Assembly: GCA_035529695.1 (NCBI GenBank)
Contig: DATKWD010000074.1
Location: 4,043 to 68,042, forward strand
Source of the DNA: DATKWD01 sp035529695
GTDB taxonomy: Bacteria > Actinomycetota > Acidimicrobiia > Acidimicrobiales > Salinilacustritrichaceae
Reading direction: 5' to 3'
Length of the DNA: 64,000 bases
A program made the translations under genes and the position numbers. Below are positions 30,117-38,937 of the stretch, piece by piece (the first letter of the stretch is position 1; the number at the start of each line of letters is the position of its first letter). The notes under the pieces were generated by a model, which was not told the DNA's origin, made no database searches, and was given only the letters and a program-made list of their open reading frames with translations.

Positions 30117-31031
30117 TCAGGTCTCTCCGCGGTAGATCCGACGGATGATGTCTTCGAGGTCGGGGGGTTCGAGGCTGAGATCGATGATGTCGTGGGCAGC
30201 CATGACCCGGCTGATGAGGTGGGGCGCGGTGATCTCGTCGCGCGAGAACTGCATCCAGACCTTGCGGCCTTCCTGGCGGACGACACGAGCGCCCTCGACG
30301 TCGATGGTGCCCGGATCGACGAGATCGACGACCAGCTGCCGCGTGGTTCCGTAGCGCGAGCGGAGGTCGTCGACGGTGCCGTCGGAGATCACCCGGCCGT
30401 GGTCGATGATCATGAGCCGTCGGCACAACGCGACGAGGTCGTCGACATCGTGGGTCGTGAGCAGGATCGTGGTGCCGTCGGTCTCGTTCAGTTCGGCCAG
30501 GAAACGACGCACCTCGGCCTTGGCGTCGACGTCGAGCCCGATGGTGGGTTCGTCGAGAAAGAGGACACGTGGTCGGGGGGTCACGGCCACGGCGAGTTCG
30601 GCGCGCATGCGCTGTCCCAATGACAGCGTGCGCACCGGCGCCGTGAGCAATGGCCCGAGGGCGAGGAGGGCGACCATGCGGTCGCGGTGGCGGACGTGCT
30701 CGTCCGCATCCTGGCCGTACATCCGCCGGGTGAGCTCGAAGCTGTCGGCCAACGGCAGATCCCACCACAACTGGGTCCGCTGGCCGAAGACCACGCCGGT
30801 CCGTTGGTTCAGCTCGCGTCGCTGCTTGGATGGCACGAGACCGTCGACGATCACGGTGCCTGACGTCGGCTCGAGGATGCCCGTCATCATCTTGATGGTC
30901 GTCGACTTGCCTGCACCGTTCGGCCCGGCGTAGCCCACGAAGTCACCGGCCTCGATGGTGAACGAGACGTGATCGACCGCGAGGTCGCCTGCTTTGCCGT
31001 ATCGCTTGGTCAGCCCGTCGACGGCGATCAT
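30117..31031 (-). CDS. ABC-2 exporter, ATP-binding protein
   Basis: 304 residues. Walker A is GPNGAGKST, the signature is LSLGQRMRAELA, Walker B is RVLFLDEPTIGLD, and the H-loop is TTHDVDDL. The order of a degenerate signature with QR plus a C-terminal regulatory extension is typical of ATPases paired with PF06182-type permeases. ATG at 31031 shares a base with the preceding permease stop (TGATG); the upstream open frame is a shadow. Together with the next two genes it makes a complete exporter. Substrate unknown; drug, lipid or glycan precursors are possible. Confidence 0.9.
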   Translation of the reverse strand: MIAVDGLTKRYGKAGDLAVDHVSFTIEAGDFVGYAGPNGAGKSTTIKMMTGILEPTSGTVIVDGLVPSKQRRELNQRTGVVFGQRTQLWWDLPLADSFELTRRMYGQDADEHVRHRDRMVALLALGPLLTAPVRTLSLGQRMRAELAVAVTPRPRVLFLDEPTIGLDVDAKAEVRRFLAELNETDGTTILLTTHDVDDLVALCRRLMIIDHGRVISDGTVDDLRSRYGTTRQLVVDLVDPGTIDVEGARVVRQEGRKVWMQFSRDEITAPHLISRVMAAHDIIDLSLEPPDLEDIIRRIYRGET

Positions 31032-31861
31032 CACGAGCCCGTGCTCTCGTAGTGGCGGAGACCGGCCCGCCAGCACAGCGCAGCGAATCCCGCAAAGGCG
31101 AGGGCCGCGACCGGCGTCGCGGCCAGGAGCTCACGTGGCACTCCCGGAGGTCCCTGCTCATCGAGGACCCAGAGCGCAGGGACGTAGATCGCCAGGGCGA
31201 GGGGGATCACGTACAAGAACACCGCGCGCATCGCGGACGAGTAGATCTGCAGCGGATAGCTGCTCATCGTGGCTCCGCCGTAGGTGAATGCGTTGACGAG
31301 TTCGGTGCCCTCGATCGTGAACATGGTGATGCCGGCACCGATCACCAGGATGCTGAAGACGATGACCTGGGTTGCGACGACCGCCAGCCCCGTGATGACC
31401 AGGTTGAGGACCGTGACGTCGGCGCCCGCGACGACCGATGCCCATGCCACGACCCCGAGTCCGGCGAAGCCCCGCCCGAGTTCGCGGACCTGGATGTCCG
31501 ACGTCACGACCCACGCCAGCGGCGACAGCGGTCGAGTCAGCGCCGCGTCGATGCGTCCTTCGCGGATCAGGTTCGAGAACGCGGGTGGCTCCAGCGCGTC
31601 GCCGACGAGCATGCCGAACCCCAACCCGGCGTTCGCGACCCCGACGAGCCACGCCACCTGGGCGGCACTCCATCCGCCGATGTCGTCGAATCGGCCGACC
31701 AGGATCACGATGGCGATCGCCTCGGCCACCACGATGCTGGCCGCACCGAGGGTGCGCATCGCAACCTGCGGACCGGTCCCGACCGACGCCCGAACCGATG
31801 CCCTCGCGAGATGCCACGCGGTGCGGACGTCGTCGCGTCGACGAATCGCGACCTCAGCCAC
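31031..31861 (-). CDS. ABC-2 type permease (PF06182-like)
   Basis: 276 residues with about six transmembrane helices. A cytosolic N-terminus precedes the first helix near residue 38, and REGRIDAALTRPLSPLAWVV is the conserved coupling region of this permease family (also present in the partner as RSGDFVSELTRPGDPLVRHF). It probably forms a heterodimer with the 259-residue permease. GTG start overlapping the upstream gene by 8 bp. Confidence 0.85.
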   Translation of the reverse strand: MAEVAIRRRDDVRTAWHLARASVRASVGTGPQVAMRTLGAASIVVAEAIAIVILVGRFDDIGGWSAAQVAWLVGVANAGLGFGMLVGDALEPPAFSNLIREGRIDAALTRPLSPLAWVVTSDIQVRELGRGFAGLGVVAWASVVAGADVTVLNLVITGLAVVATQVIVFSILVIGAGITMFTIEGTELVNAFTYGGATMSSYPLQIYSSAMRAVFLYVIPLALAIYVPALWVLDEQGPPGVPRELLAATPVAALAFAGFAALCWRAGLRHYESTGS

Positions 31862-32633
31862 CGAACACCACCAGCCTGGACGTCGCCCGTGTCATGACGG
31901 CGCGACACACGATCCACATCGCGCCTGCCCAGAACACTTGGACGGCAAGAGCAGCGGGCACCGACTGACCCGTGGCCACCGCGACCGGTGCCATGAGCAT
32001 GGCGACGAGCGGTGAGAGGTTGGCGATCTGCTGGAGTGCGTCGGGGAAGTAGACGGTCGGGATCAGGAAGCCCGAGAAGAACCAGATCGGGATGAACACC
32101 AGCGCGAAGATGCCCCGGTAGTCGGGCGACCAGAACGCGATTGCCCCGATCAGGAACCGGAGCTCGGCCGCAACCACCGACGCAACGCAGATCGACAGCA
32201 CGAATGCGCCCCACCCCGGCACGGAGGTCGGCAGGTTCAGATCGAGGACGATGGCGGCGACGAAGAGCGGCCCCGGGGCACGCAGCGCGAGGAAGTAGGA
32301 GATGCGGCCGAGGTCGAACGCGAAGTGCCGGACGAGGGGGTCGCCCGGTCGGGTGAGTTCGCTGACGAAGTCGCCCGAGCGGATGCGGTCGGGCAGCTCG
32401 AACAGCCACGGCGTCCAGATGGCGCCGAACAAGGCCTGGAGCACCCAGACGTAGGTGAGCGCATCGGCTTGGTCGAAGCCTCCGACATCAGACGCGTTGC
32501 GGTAGAGGGCGAGGAACAGCGCGGTGCGCACGATCCCGAAGAACACGTTGGTGAGCAGTCCGCTGACCAGTGCGAGGCGATACGACGCCTGACGTCGCAC
32601 GCCCGCGCGAAACAGTGCGAGGACCGTTCCCAC
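31854..32633 (-). CDS. ABC-2 type permease (PF06182-like), second subunit
   Basis: 259 residues with about six hydrophobic segments. The short N-terminus enters the first helix (LALVSGLLTNVFFGIVRTAL). SGDFVSELTRPGDPLVRHF is the coupling motif, and the periplasmic part near SGFLIPTVYFPDALQQIANL precedes the last helices. First gene of the exporter operon. The GTG start lies 7 nt after a TACGCT -10 box, so it is leaderless. Confidence 0.85.
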   Translation of the reverse strand: MGTVLALFRAGVRRQASYRLALVSGLLTNVFFGIVRTALFLALYRNASDVGGFDQADALTYVWVLQALFGAIWTPWLFELPDRIRSGDFVSELTRPGDPLVRHFAFDLGRISYFLALRAPGPLFVAAIVLDLNLPTSVPGWGAFVLSICVASVVAAELRFLIGAIAFWSPDYRGIFALVFIPIWFFSGFLIPTVYFPDALQQIANLSPLVAMLMAPVAVATGQSVPAALAVQVFWAGAMWIVCRAVMTRATSRLVVFGG

Positions 32634-32640
32634 CGGGGCG

Positions 32641-32646
32641 AGCGTA
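32641..32646 (-). promoter_or_regulatory. -10 box of the ABC exporter operon (leaderless)
   Basis: TACGCT on the minus strand, 7 nt before the GTG at 32633. Confidence 0.55.
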
Positions 32647-32730
32647 GTTCTCTGCCTTCGGGTCCACGGAGAAGCCCCAGGGTGCCGCTACCCTCGTCCG
32701 AGCCAATCAACCTTTCCCGGGAGGACAACG

Positions 32731-34605
32731 GTGTCCGACACGGTCACAGCACCCGAGACGCTCGATCGCGTCATCATCCGCTTCGCCGGCGACTCCGGCG
32801 ACGGCATGCAGCTCACGGGTGATCGCTTCACCAGCGCATCGGCGGTGTTCGGCAACGACCTCGCGACGTTGCCCGACTTCCCTGCGGAGATCCGCGCCCC
32901 GCAGGGCACCCTCGCCGGGGTGTCGGCGTTCCAGGTGCACATCTCCGATCACGACATCACGACGCCCGGTGATGCACCCAACGTCCTGGTCGCGATGAAC
33001 CCGGCAGCGCTCAAGGCCGATCTGCACCGCCTCGAGTCGGGCGGCACCGTGATCGTCAACAGCGATGCGTTCGTCGACCGCAACCTGGCCAAGGCCGGAT
33101 ACGACGAGAGTCCTCTCGAAGACGGTTCGCTCGATGGCTACACGCTGTTCGAGGTGCCGATGACCGAGCTCACGAAAGGCGCAGTCGAGCATCTCGGCGT
33201 GAAGCCGCGCGACGCCGAGCGAAGCAAGAACATGTTCGCGCTCGGTTTGGTGAGCTGGATGTACACCCGTCCGACGGAGCCGACCCTCCAGTGGATCCGA
33301 GCCAAGTTCGCGAAGCTCCCGTTGGTCGTCGATGCGAACATCGCCGCCTTCAAGGCCGGGCATGCGTTCGGGGAGACCGCCGAGCTGTTCGACCATCCCT
33401 ACGAGGTCGCGGCCGCCGACAAGGCGCCTGGCACCTACACGAACATCAACGGCAACACCGCGCTGTCGTGGGGGCTCGTGGCGGCCGGTCAGCTGTCGAA
33501 TCTTCCGGTGTTCCTCGGCTCGTATCCGATCACCCCGGCGTCGGACATCCTTCACGAGCTGTCCAAGCACAAGAACTTCGGGATCCGAACGCTTCAGGCC
33601 GAGGACGAGATCGCCGGCATCGGATCGGCACTCGGCGCGGCGTTCGGGGGCCACCTGGCCGTCACGACCACGAGCGGTCCCGGTGTCGCCCTCAAAGGCG
33701 AGACGCTCGGCCTGGCCGTCAGCCTCGAGCTGCCCCTGATCATCGTCGACATCCAACGCGGCGGGCCGTCGACCGGACTGCCCACCAAGACCGAGGCGGC
33801 CGACCTGCTGATGGCCATGTATGGCCGGCACGGCGAATCGCCGATGCCGATCGTGGCTGCCTACACCCCGGCCCAGTGCTTCCATGCCGCGATCGAGGCG
33901 GCCCGGATCGCGCTGAAGTACCGGACGCCGGTGATGTTGCTGTCCGACGGCTATCTGGCGAACGGCACCGAGCCATGGAGTCTCCCGGACGTGAGCTCCT
34001 TGCCCGACATCTCGACGAGCTTCGCCGCCGAACCCAACGGCGAGAACGACGCCGGCGCACCGGTTCATCATCCCTATGCCCGCGATCCCGAGACCCTCGC
34101 GCGCGAGTGGGCGCTGCCGGGGACCCCTGGACTCATGCACCGGGTCGGCGGCCTCGAGAAGGAAGACGTGACCGGCAACGTGTCCTACGACCCGGCCAAC
34201 CACGAACGGATGATCCATCTCCGTGCTGCGAAGATCGCAGGCATCGCCAAGGACATTCCCGACCTCGAGGTGACCGGCGACATCGACGGCGACACGCTGC
34301 TGCTCGGCTGGGGCTCGACCTGGGGCGCCATCAGCGGCGCGGCTGATCGGATCAGGGCTCGCGGCCACAAGGTGGCGCACGCGCACGTGGTCCACCTCAG
34401 CCCGTTTCCGCCGAATCTGGGCGAGGTGCTCGCCCGGTATTCGACGGTGATCGTGCCCGAGATGAACCTTGGCCAACTGAGTCGTCTGGTGCGTGCCGAG
34501 TTCCTCGTCGACGCCAAGTCGATCTCCAACGTCCGAGGTCTTCCGTTCACCGCCGGAGTTCTCGAAGCCAAGATTCTCGAAGTGATGGAGGCGTCCCATG
34601 TCTGA
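32731..34605 (+). CDS. korA: 2-oxoacid:ferredoxin oxidoreductase, fused gamma-alpha subunit
   Basis: 624 residues. The N-terminal gamma domain (about 1-190; RFAGDSGDGMQLTGDRF, DFPAEIRAPQGTLAGVSAFQ) is fused to the alpha domain (pyrimidine-binding; GSYPITPASDILHEL, TTTSGPGVALKGETLGLAVS). Together with KorB it decarboxylates 2-oxoglutarate or a similar 2-oxoacid to the acyl-CoA and reduces ferredoxin. The layout equals mycobacterial KorAB, which works in aerobes as a CoA-dependent alternative to 2-oxoglutarate dehydrogenase. GTG start with GGGAGGA 6 nt before it. Overlaps korB by 8 bp. Confidence 0.92.
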   Translation: MSDTVTAPETLDRVIIRFAGDSGDGMQLTGDRFTSASAVFGNDLATLPDFPAEIRAPQGTLAGVSAFQVHISDHDITTPGDAPNVLVAMNPAALKADLHRLESGGTVIVNSDAFVDRNLAKAGYDESPLEDGSLDGYTLFEVPMTELTKGAVEHLGVKPRDAERSKNMFALGLVSWMYTRPTEPTLQWIRAKFAKLPLVVDANIAAFKAGHAFGETAELFDHPYEVAAADKAPGTYTNINGNTALSWGLVAAGQLSNLPVFLGSYPITPASDILHELSKHKNFGIRTLQAEDEIAGIGSALGAAFGGHLAVTTTSGPGVALKGETLGLAVSLELPLIIVDIQRGGPSTGLPTKTEAADLLMAMYGRHGESPMPIVAAYTPAQCFHAAIEAARIALKYRTPVMLLSDGYLANGTEPWSLPDVSSLPDISTSFAAEPNGENDAGAPVHHPYARDPETLAREWALPGTPGLMHRVGGLEKEDVTGNVSYDPANHERMIHLRAAKIAGIAKDIPDLEVTGDIDGDTLLLGWGSTWGAISGAADRIRARGHKVAHAHVVHLSPFPPNLGEVLARYSTVIVPEMNLGQLSRLVRAEFLVDAKSISNVRGLPFTAGVLEAKILEVMEASHV

Positions 34606-35620
34606 AGCAACCGTCGAGATCACCACCAAGAAGGACTGGACCAGCGACCAGGAAGTGCGTTGGTGTCCGGGCTGCGGCGACTACTCGATCCTGATGGCCG
34701 TGCAGATGCTGATGCCCGAGCTGGGGGTGTCGCGTGAGAACACGGTGTTCGTGTCGGGCATCGGCTGCGCAGCGCGGTTCCCCTACTACATGAACACCTA
34801 CGGGATGCACTCGATCCATGGACGGGCGCCGGCCATCGCCACTGGCCTCGCCATGGCCCGACCCGACCTCGACGTCTGGGTGGTGACCGGCGACGGTGAC
34901 TCTCTGTCGATCGGCGGCAACCACCTCATCCATGCCCTTCGCCGCAACATCAACATCAACATCCTGCTGTTCAACAACCAGATCTACGGACTCACCAAGG
35001 GGCAGTACTCCCCGACGTCTGAGGTCGGCAAGGTCACCAAGTCGACTCCGTTCGGAAGCCTTGACCGGCCGTTCAACCCGGTCAGCGTCGCACTCGGTGC
35101 CGAAGCGAGCTTCGTCGCCCGAACCCACGACATGGATCGCAAGCACATGATGGAAACCTTCCGGCGAGCCCACGAGCACAAGGGCGCGTCCTTCGTCGAG
35201 ATCTACCAGAACTGCAACGTGTTCAACGACGGCGCGTTCGGCGAGATCACCGCCAAGGACAAGCGAGATTCGATGCTGATCCCGCTCGAGCACGGCCAGC
35301 CGATCCGCTTCGGCGAGAACGCCGAGCGTGGCGTGGTGGTGCACGCGCAGACCGGCGCCCAGCTGGTCGATGTCGCCGATGTCGGCGAGGACGCGCTCCT
35401 CCGGCACGACGAGTCCCGTGAGGATCCGAGCGTGGCGTTCATGCTCTCGCGCCTGGCCCGAGGCCCCTACGAACCGACGCCGATCGGCGTCTTCCGTGCG
35501 GTCGACCGCCCTGAGTACGGCGAGATGGCCAATCAGCAACTCGCGGCGGCCAACGAGACGCAGGGCCCCGGCGACCTGGCGAAGCTGCTCCGCTCGGGCG
35601 CGACCTGGGAAGTGGCCTAG
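34598..35620 (+). CDS. korB: 2-oxoacid:ferredoxin oxidoreductase, beta subunit
   Basis: 340 residues, the thiamine-diphosphate subunit. RWCPGCGDYSIL and GIGCAARFPYYMNTYG carry Cys residues that hold the single 4Fe-4S cluster of the two-subunit enzymes. VTGDGDSLSIGGNHLIHALR with LLFNNQIYGLTKGQ is the TPP/Mg motif. No separate ferredoxin or delta subunit is nearby. ATG start inside korA. The stop overlaps the convergent DUF1015 stop (CTAG). Confidence 0.93.
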   Translation: MSEATVEITTKKDWTSDQEVRWCPGCGDYSILMAVQMLMPELGVSRENTVFVSGIGCAARFPYYMNTYGMHSIHGRAPAIATGLAMARPDLDVWVVTGDGDSLSIGGNHLIHALRRNININILLFNNQIYGLTKGQYSPTSEVGKVTKSTPFGSLDRPFNPVSVALGAEASFVARTHDMDRKHMMETFRRAHEHKGASFVEIYQNCNVFNDGAFGEITAKDKRDSMLIPLEHGQPIRFGENAERGVVVHAQTGAQLVDVADVGEDALLRHDESREDPSVAFMLSRLARGPYEPTPIGVFRAVDRPEYGEMANQQLAAANETQGPGDLAKLLRSGATWEVA

Positions 35621-36822
35621 CCGCCGACCTCGTCGAAGAGGTGAAACACGATCCCGGTCTTCACCTTGGGGTGGAAGAACGTGGTCTTGGCGGGCATACG
35701 TTCGCCATGGTGGGTCGACTCGATCTGGGCCACCGTCGCCGGCCTGAGCAGCACACCGGCTTGGGCCCGGCCTGACTGCACGGCCTCGACGACGCGGTCG
35801 ACGCCGTGCTGGAAGGTGAGCTCGTGGTCGGGGAGCGAGGCGCAAGCTGCATCGAGTCTGACCGAGTCGAGGTCGCGTACCCCGTTGAACGCGTCGGGCC
35901 GGGGGGCGAGGAAGCTGGCGCGGTCGGGCTCGACCAAGCACAGGGCACCTGCGGCCTCCATCCGGGCGCTGACCGTGTCGTCGACGGTCCCGGCATCGGT
36001 GATCGTGAACCAGTCTGCCAAGGACTCGACGAGGTCGATGTCTGCGGGGAGTCCGCTGAGCAGGCGGTGGATGGGTCGGACCGTCAATTCGTCCTCGACG
36101 AGTTCGACCACGTACATCAGCGTTCGCTCGGCTCCGCCCGCATCGCCGCCTGCGGCCTCGCGTTGCTCGTCGCGATAGGCGAGTGAGGTCTCGTAGCGGT
36201 GGTGACCGTCGGCGATGAGGACGGGGTGCGCGCCGACCGCTTCGGTGATCGCCGCGCACACGACGGGGTCATCGGTGGTCCAGACCGTGTGGGTGACGCC
36301 GTCGTCGTCGGTCCACTCGGCGTCGGGTGCGGCATCGGTGGGGAGGAGGTCGGTGAGCCCTTTGGCGAGCGACAACGACCAGATCGCCGAGAGGTTGCCG
36401 CGGCACGACCGGAGCATGTCGAGCCGGTCGGACTTGGCCTTCTTGGTGGTCTGCTCGTGGGGGAGGATCTCACCTTCGTCGGGCCTCGACAGCTCGAGAG
36501 CGCCGAGGACGCCGGTGGTCCGCCGTGGCGTACCGGCGTCGTCGACGAAGGACATGCGGTAGATCGTGAAGGTCGGGGCCTCGTCGCGCCGGAGGATGCC
36601 TTCGGCCTGCCATTCGGACAGGAGCCGGGCAGCGACGGCGTAGCGGTCCTCGCCGGCTTCGTCGACGGGTAGATCGATTCGGACCGCATTCTGTGGGTGA
36701 CGAGCCACCAGGGCGGCGCGGTCGCGATCGTCGATGACGTCGTAGGGCGGGGCGGCGACGTCGGCGAGATCGACCCTCGTCAGGTCGTACCGAAGGGCGC
36801 GGAACGGTTCGAAGACAGGCAC
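35617..36822 (-). CDS. DUF1015 family protein (SerK-like fold)
   Basis: 401 residues. The family signature is spread over PFRALRYDL, AAPPYDVIDD, HEQTTKKAKSDRLDMLRSCR and LIADGHHRYETSLAYRDEQ. Archaeal relatives include the ADP-dependent serine kinase SerK; bacterial members often sit with serine or one-carbon genes. Neither is seen here, so I leave the activity open. GTG at 36822 gives the conserved VFEPFRALRYDL start; the frame continues upstream over the HAD gene but only as a shadow. Confidence 0.8.
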   Translation of the reverse strand: MPVFEPFRALRYDLTRVDLADVAAPPYDVIDDRDRAALVARHPQNAVRIDLPVDEAGEDRYAVAARLLSEWQAEGILRRDEAPTFTIYRMSFVDDAGTPRRTTGVLGALELSRPDEGEILPHEQTTKKAKSDRLDMLRSCRGNLSAIWSLSLAKGLTDLLPTDAAPDAEWTDDDGVTHTVWTTDDPVVCAAITEAVGAHPVLIADGHHRYETSLAYRDEQREAAGGDAGGAERTLMYVVELVEDELTVRPIHRLLSGLPADIDLVESLADWFTITDAGTVDDTVSARMEAAGALCLVEPDRASFLAPRPDAFNGVRDLDSVRLDAACASLPDHELTFQHGVDRVVEAVQSGRAQAGVLLRPATVAQIESTHHGERMPAKTTFFHPKVKTGIVFHLFDEVGG

Positions 36823-36881
36823 CGCGCCAGCCTGACAGATCGTCCAGCGAGGCCCGAACCTCTGACTGAGCCCGGTCAGTT

Positions 36882-36904
36882 GCGGCCTGCGTGGCCGGGG
36901 AACG
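36882..36904 (+). repeat. 23-nt repeat, copy 2 (upstream of the HAD gene)
   Basis: Begins GCGGCCTGCGTGGC and ends GGGGAACG; 22 of 23 positions equal the copy at 12407-12429. It ends 12 nt before the HAD start and lies between the divergent DUF1015 and HAD genes. Confidence 0.5.
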
Positions 36905-36905
36905 C

Positions 36906-36911
36906 GATACT
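36906..36911 (+). promoter_or_regulatory. -10 box of the HAD gene (leaderless)
   Basis: GATACT, 5 nt before the GTG at 36917. Confidence 0.45.
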
Positions 36912-36916
36912 GCGGG

Positions 36917-37657
36917 GTGCCCATTGCGTGTGACCTCGACGGCGTGGTGCGTCTCGGGGCCGATCCCATTCCCGGCGCCGCGGACGCGGTCCGGCGGCTT
37001 CGTGCGTCCGGACAGCGCGTCGTGTTCGTGACCAACAACGCAGCCGCACGGATCTCCGAGCAGGAGGAGCAGTTGGAGGAGATGGGAATCCCTGCGGTCG
37101 GCGACGTGATCGGGGCTGCCCAGGCCGGGGCGACGCTGGTCGAGCCCGGGCATCGAGTGCTGGTGGTCGGCGAGGAGGGACTCATCGAGGCTGTCGTCGA
37201 TCGCGGCGCGGTCATCGTCGATGACGGCACGATCGATGTGGTGGTCGTCGGCCTCGACCGGTCGTTCGACTACGAGACCCTCCGCCACGCCTCGTCCGCG
37301 GTCCGCAACGGTGCCCGGTTCATCGCGACCAACGGCGACGAGACGTTCCCGACCCCGGGCGGCCTCGTTCCGGGCGCCGGGTCGCTGGTGGCCGCGATCG
37401 CAGCTGCGAGCGGAGTGAGTCCCGAGGTCGCCGGGAAGCCCTTCGAGCCGATCGCGCGGCTGGTTCGGGCAGCGCTCGGCCCGTCCGGGGTCGTGGTCGG
37501 TGATCGCGACGACACCGACGGGGCCTTCGCTCGGACACTCGGGTACTCGTTCGCCTTGGTCCTCAGCGGCGTCACGTCCGCCGATCAGGTCCCCACCGAC
37601 CCTGCGCCCGATCTCGTCGCGTCCGATCTCGCATCATTGGTCCCCGACCTTGTGTGA
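36917..37657 (+). CDS. HAD-IIA phosphatase (NagD-like; Rv1692-type)
   Basis: 246 residues. Motif I is DLDGVV (the two Asp), motif II is FVTNNAA, the C2 cap follows, and the late acidic motif is VVVGDRDDTDGAFA. M. tuberculosis Rv1692, just before tlyA, is a glycerol-3-phosphate phosphatase of this type, and this gene has the same position. A role in clearing polar heads during phospholipid turnover is therefore plausible but inferred. GTG start, leaderless. Confidence 0.85.
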   Translation: MPIACDLDGVVRLGADPIPGAADAVRRLRASGQRVVFVTNNAAARISEQEEQLEEMGIPAVGDVIGAAQAGATLVEPGHRVLVVGEEGLIEAVVDRGAVIVDDGTIDVVVVGLDRSFDYETLRHASSAVRNGARFIATNGDETFPTPGGLVPGAGSLVAAIAAASGVSPEVAGKPFEPIARLVRAALGPSGVVVGDRDDTDGAFARTLGYSFALVLSGVTSADQVPTDPAPDLVASDLASLVPDLV

Positions 37658-37679
37658 CACATTTCGCAACTGCAAACTA

Positions 37680-37709
37680 TTGCAAGCACCACGGTCGCGC
37701 CGATAGCTT
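37680..37709 (+). promoter_or_regulatory. Promoter of the phasin-like gene (leaderless)
   Basis: -35 TTGCAA (37680-37685), 18-bp spacer, -10 TAGCTT (37704-37709), then 6 nt to the ATG at 37716. GCAA occurs three times in 37665-37685 at about 7-9-nt steps and could be part of a binding site. Confidence 0.7.
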
Positions 37710-37715
37710 GGGCTC

Positions 37716-38114
37716 ATGGCACAGAACCCCCTCATCAAGCGACTCCTCGACGCGGGCGTCCAGTTCACCGAAATGACCCAGTCCCGAGCCGAGGCGATCG
37801 TCAAGGACCTCGTCAAGACCGGCGAGGTCCAGTCCGAGCAGGCGCAGAAGTTCGTCGACGATCTGGTGGCGCGGAGCCGCAAGAACACCGACAAGTTCCT
37901 CGAGGCGGTTCGCCAGGAGGTGCAGACCCAGGTCGCGAACCTCGGCCTCGCCACCCAGGACGACATCGCTCGGATCGAGAAGAAGCTCGCTGCGCTCGGC
38001 AAGCCTGCGGCCAAGAAGACCGCAGCAGCCAAGACCGCAGCCAAGAAGAAGACCCCGGCCAAGAAGAAGACTCCGGCCAAGCGGTCTGCGACCAAGAAGT
38101 CCGCGAAGAAGTAG
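37716..38114 (+). CDS. Phasin-like coiled-coil protein with histone H1-like lysine tail
   Basis: 132 residues. Residues 1-93 are amphipathic helix (LIKRLLDAGVQFTEMTQSRA, FVDDLVARSRKNTDKFLEAV), resembling the phasin/PhaF family. Residues 94-132 are Ala/Lys/Pro repeats (AAKKTAAAKTAAKKKTPAKK), a DNA-binding tail like that of PhaF or actinobacterial nucleoid proteins. It could tether polyester granules to the chromosome, or act as a nucleoid protein alone. No phaC is in view. A strong leaderless promoter suggests high expression. First gene before tlyA. Confidence 0.75.
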   Translation: MAQNPLIKRLLDAGVQFTEMTQSRAEAIVKDLVKTGEVQSEQAQKFVDDLVARSRKNTDKFLEAVRQEVQTQVANLGLATQDDIARIEKKLAALGKPAAKKTAAAKTAAKKKTPAKKKTPAKRSATKKSAKK

Positions 38115-38121
38115 CGGAATC

Positions 38122-38934
38122 CTGGCCGCTCGCCGGCGTCTCGATGCCGAGCTCGTCCGGCGGGGATTGGCTGACAGTCGGACCCGAGCCCGTGAGCTGA
38201 TCGAAGCCGGGCGGATCACCGTCGGAGGCGCTCCGACGACGAAACCGTCACGGCTGGTCGATCCGGCCCAGGCGATCGAACTCCTCGGCTCCCCACCAGC
38301 CTTCGTCAGCCGGGCCGGCGGAAAGCTCGCCGGTGCGCTCGATCAGTTCGACATCGATCCGTCCGGGGTCAGGGCGATCGACGTCGGCGCGTCGACGGGC
38401 GGCTTCACCGACTGTCTCCTCCAGCGTGGTGCCTCTCATGTCGTGGCGGTCGACGTCGGGACCAACCAGCTCCACGAGCGACTGCGCGCCGACCCGAGGG
38501 TCACGTCGCTCGAGAGGACTGACATACGCCGGGCCGACGCCTCCGACCTCGGAGCGCCGTTCGGTCTCCTGACCGCCGATGTGTCGTTCATCTCGCTGCG
38601 GCTGGTGCTCGATGCTCTCTTCTCGATGACCGACGAGACCTCCGACCTGGTGCTGTTGGTCAAGCCCCAGTTCGAGGCCGGGAGGGCCGAGGCAGACCGG
38701 GGGCGAGGGGTCATCTCGGACCCGACGGTGTGGCGACGAGTGCTCGAAGAGGTCTCTGACGCCATCTCCGCACGCGGAGCCGTCATCATGAACCTCATGG
38801 TCTCGGCCGTTCCTGGAGCACAGGGCAACATCGAGTTCGTCGCGCACGTCCGTCGTGGACCTTCGCACGACGCGTCCGGCGCCGCCGATGTCGATGCAGT
38901 CGTCGCGGTCGCTCGCACGGTGGCGGGGGTCTGA
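38122..38934 (+). CDS. tlyA: rRNA 2'-O-methyltransferase TlyA with a non-canonical start
   Basis: Methylates 16S and 23S rRNA cytidines (the capreomycin-target sites). An S4 RNA-binding domain (LDAELVRRGLADSRTRAREL) precedes an FtsJ-type methyltransferase (AIDVGASTGGFTDCLLQRGA; ADVSFISLRLVLDAL; LVKPQFEAGR). No in-frame ATG, GTG or TTG exists upstream of the S4 domain. The first canonical start, TTG at 38167, would remove part of it. CTG at 38122 gives 270 residues, matching the 268 of the M. tuberculosis protein, so I place the start there. It lies 7 nt after the phasin stop. Confidence 0.85.
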   Translation: MAARRRLDAELVRRGLADSRTRARELIEAGRITVGGAPTTKPSRLVDPAQAIELLGSPPAFVSRAGGKLAGALDQFDIDPSGVRAIDVGASTGGFTDCLLQRGASHVVAVDVGTNQLHERLRADPRVTSLERTDIRRADASDLGAPFGLLTADVSFISLRLVLDALFSMTDETSDLVLLVKPQFEAGRAEADRGRGVISDPTVWRRVLEEVSDAISARGAVIMNLMVSAVPGAQGNIEFVAHVRRGPSHDASGAADVDAVVAVARTVAGV

Positions 38935-38937
38935 GCG

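Noticed and set aside
30108..30122. ACCTGA-TCC-TCAGGT between fda and the ABC genes as a terminator
   Set aside because: Only a 6-bp stem with a 3-nt loop and no T-run; mentioned with the similar element at 53298 but not listed separately.
32707..34629. A 640-codon minus-strand frame opposite korA
   Set aside because: Fully antisense to a well-conserved enzyme gene; composition (Arg, Gly, His, Asp rich) is that of a shadow frame.
38030..38110. Repeats in the DNA of the lysine-rich tail as a repeat element
   Set aside because: They follow from Ala-Lys-Pro codon repetition in the protein tail.
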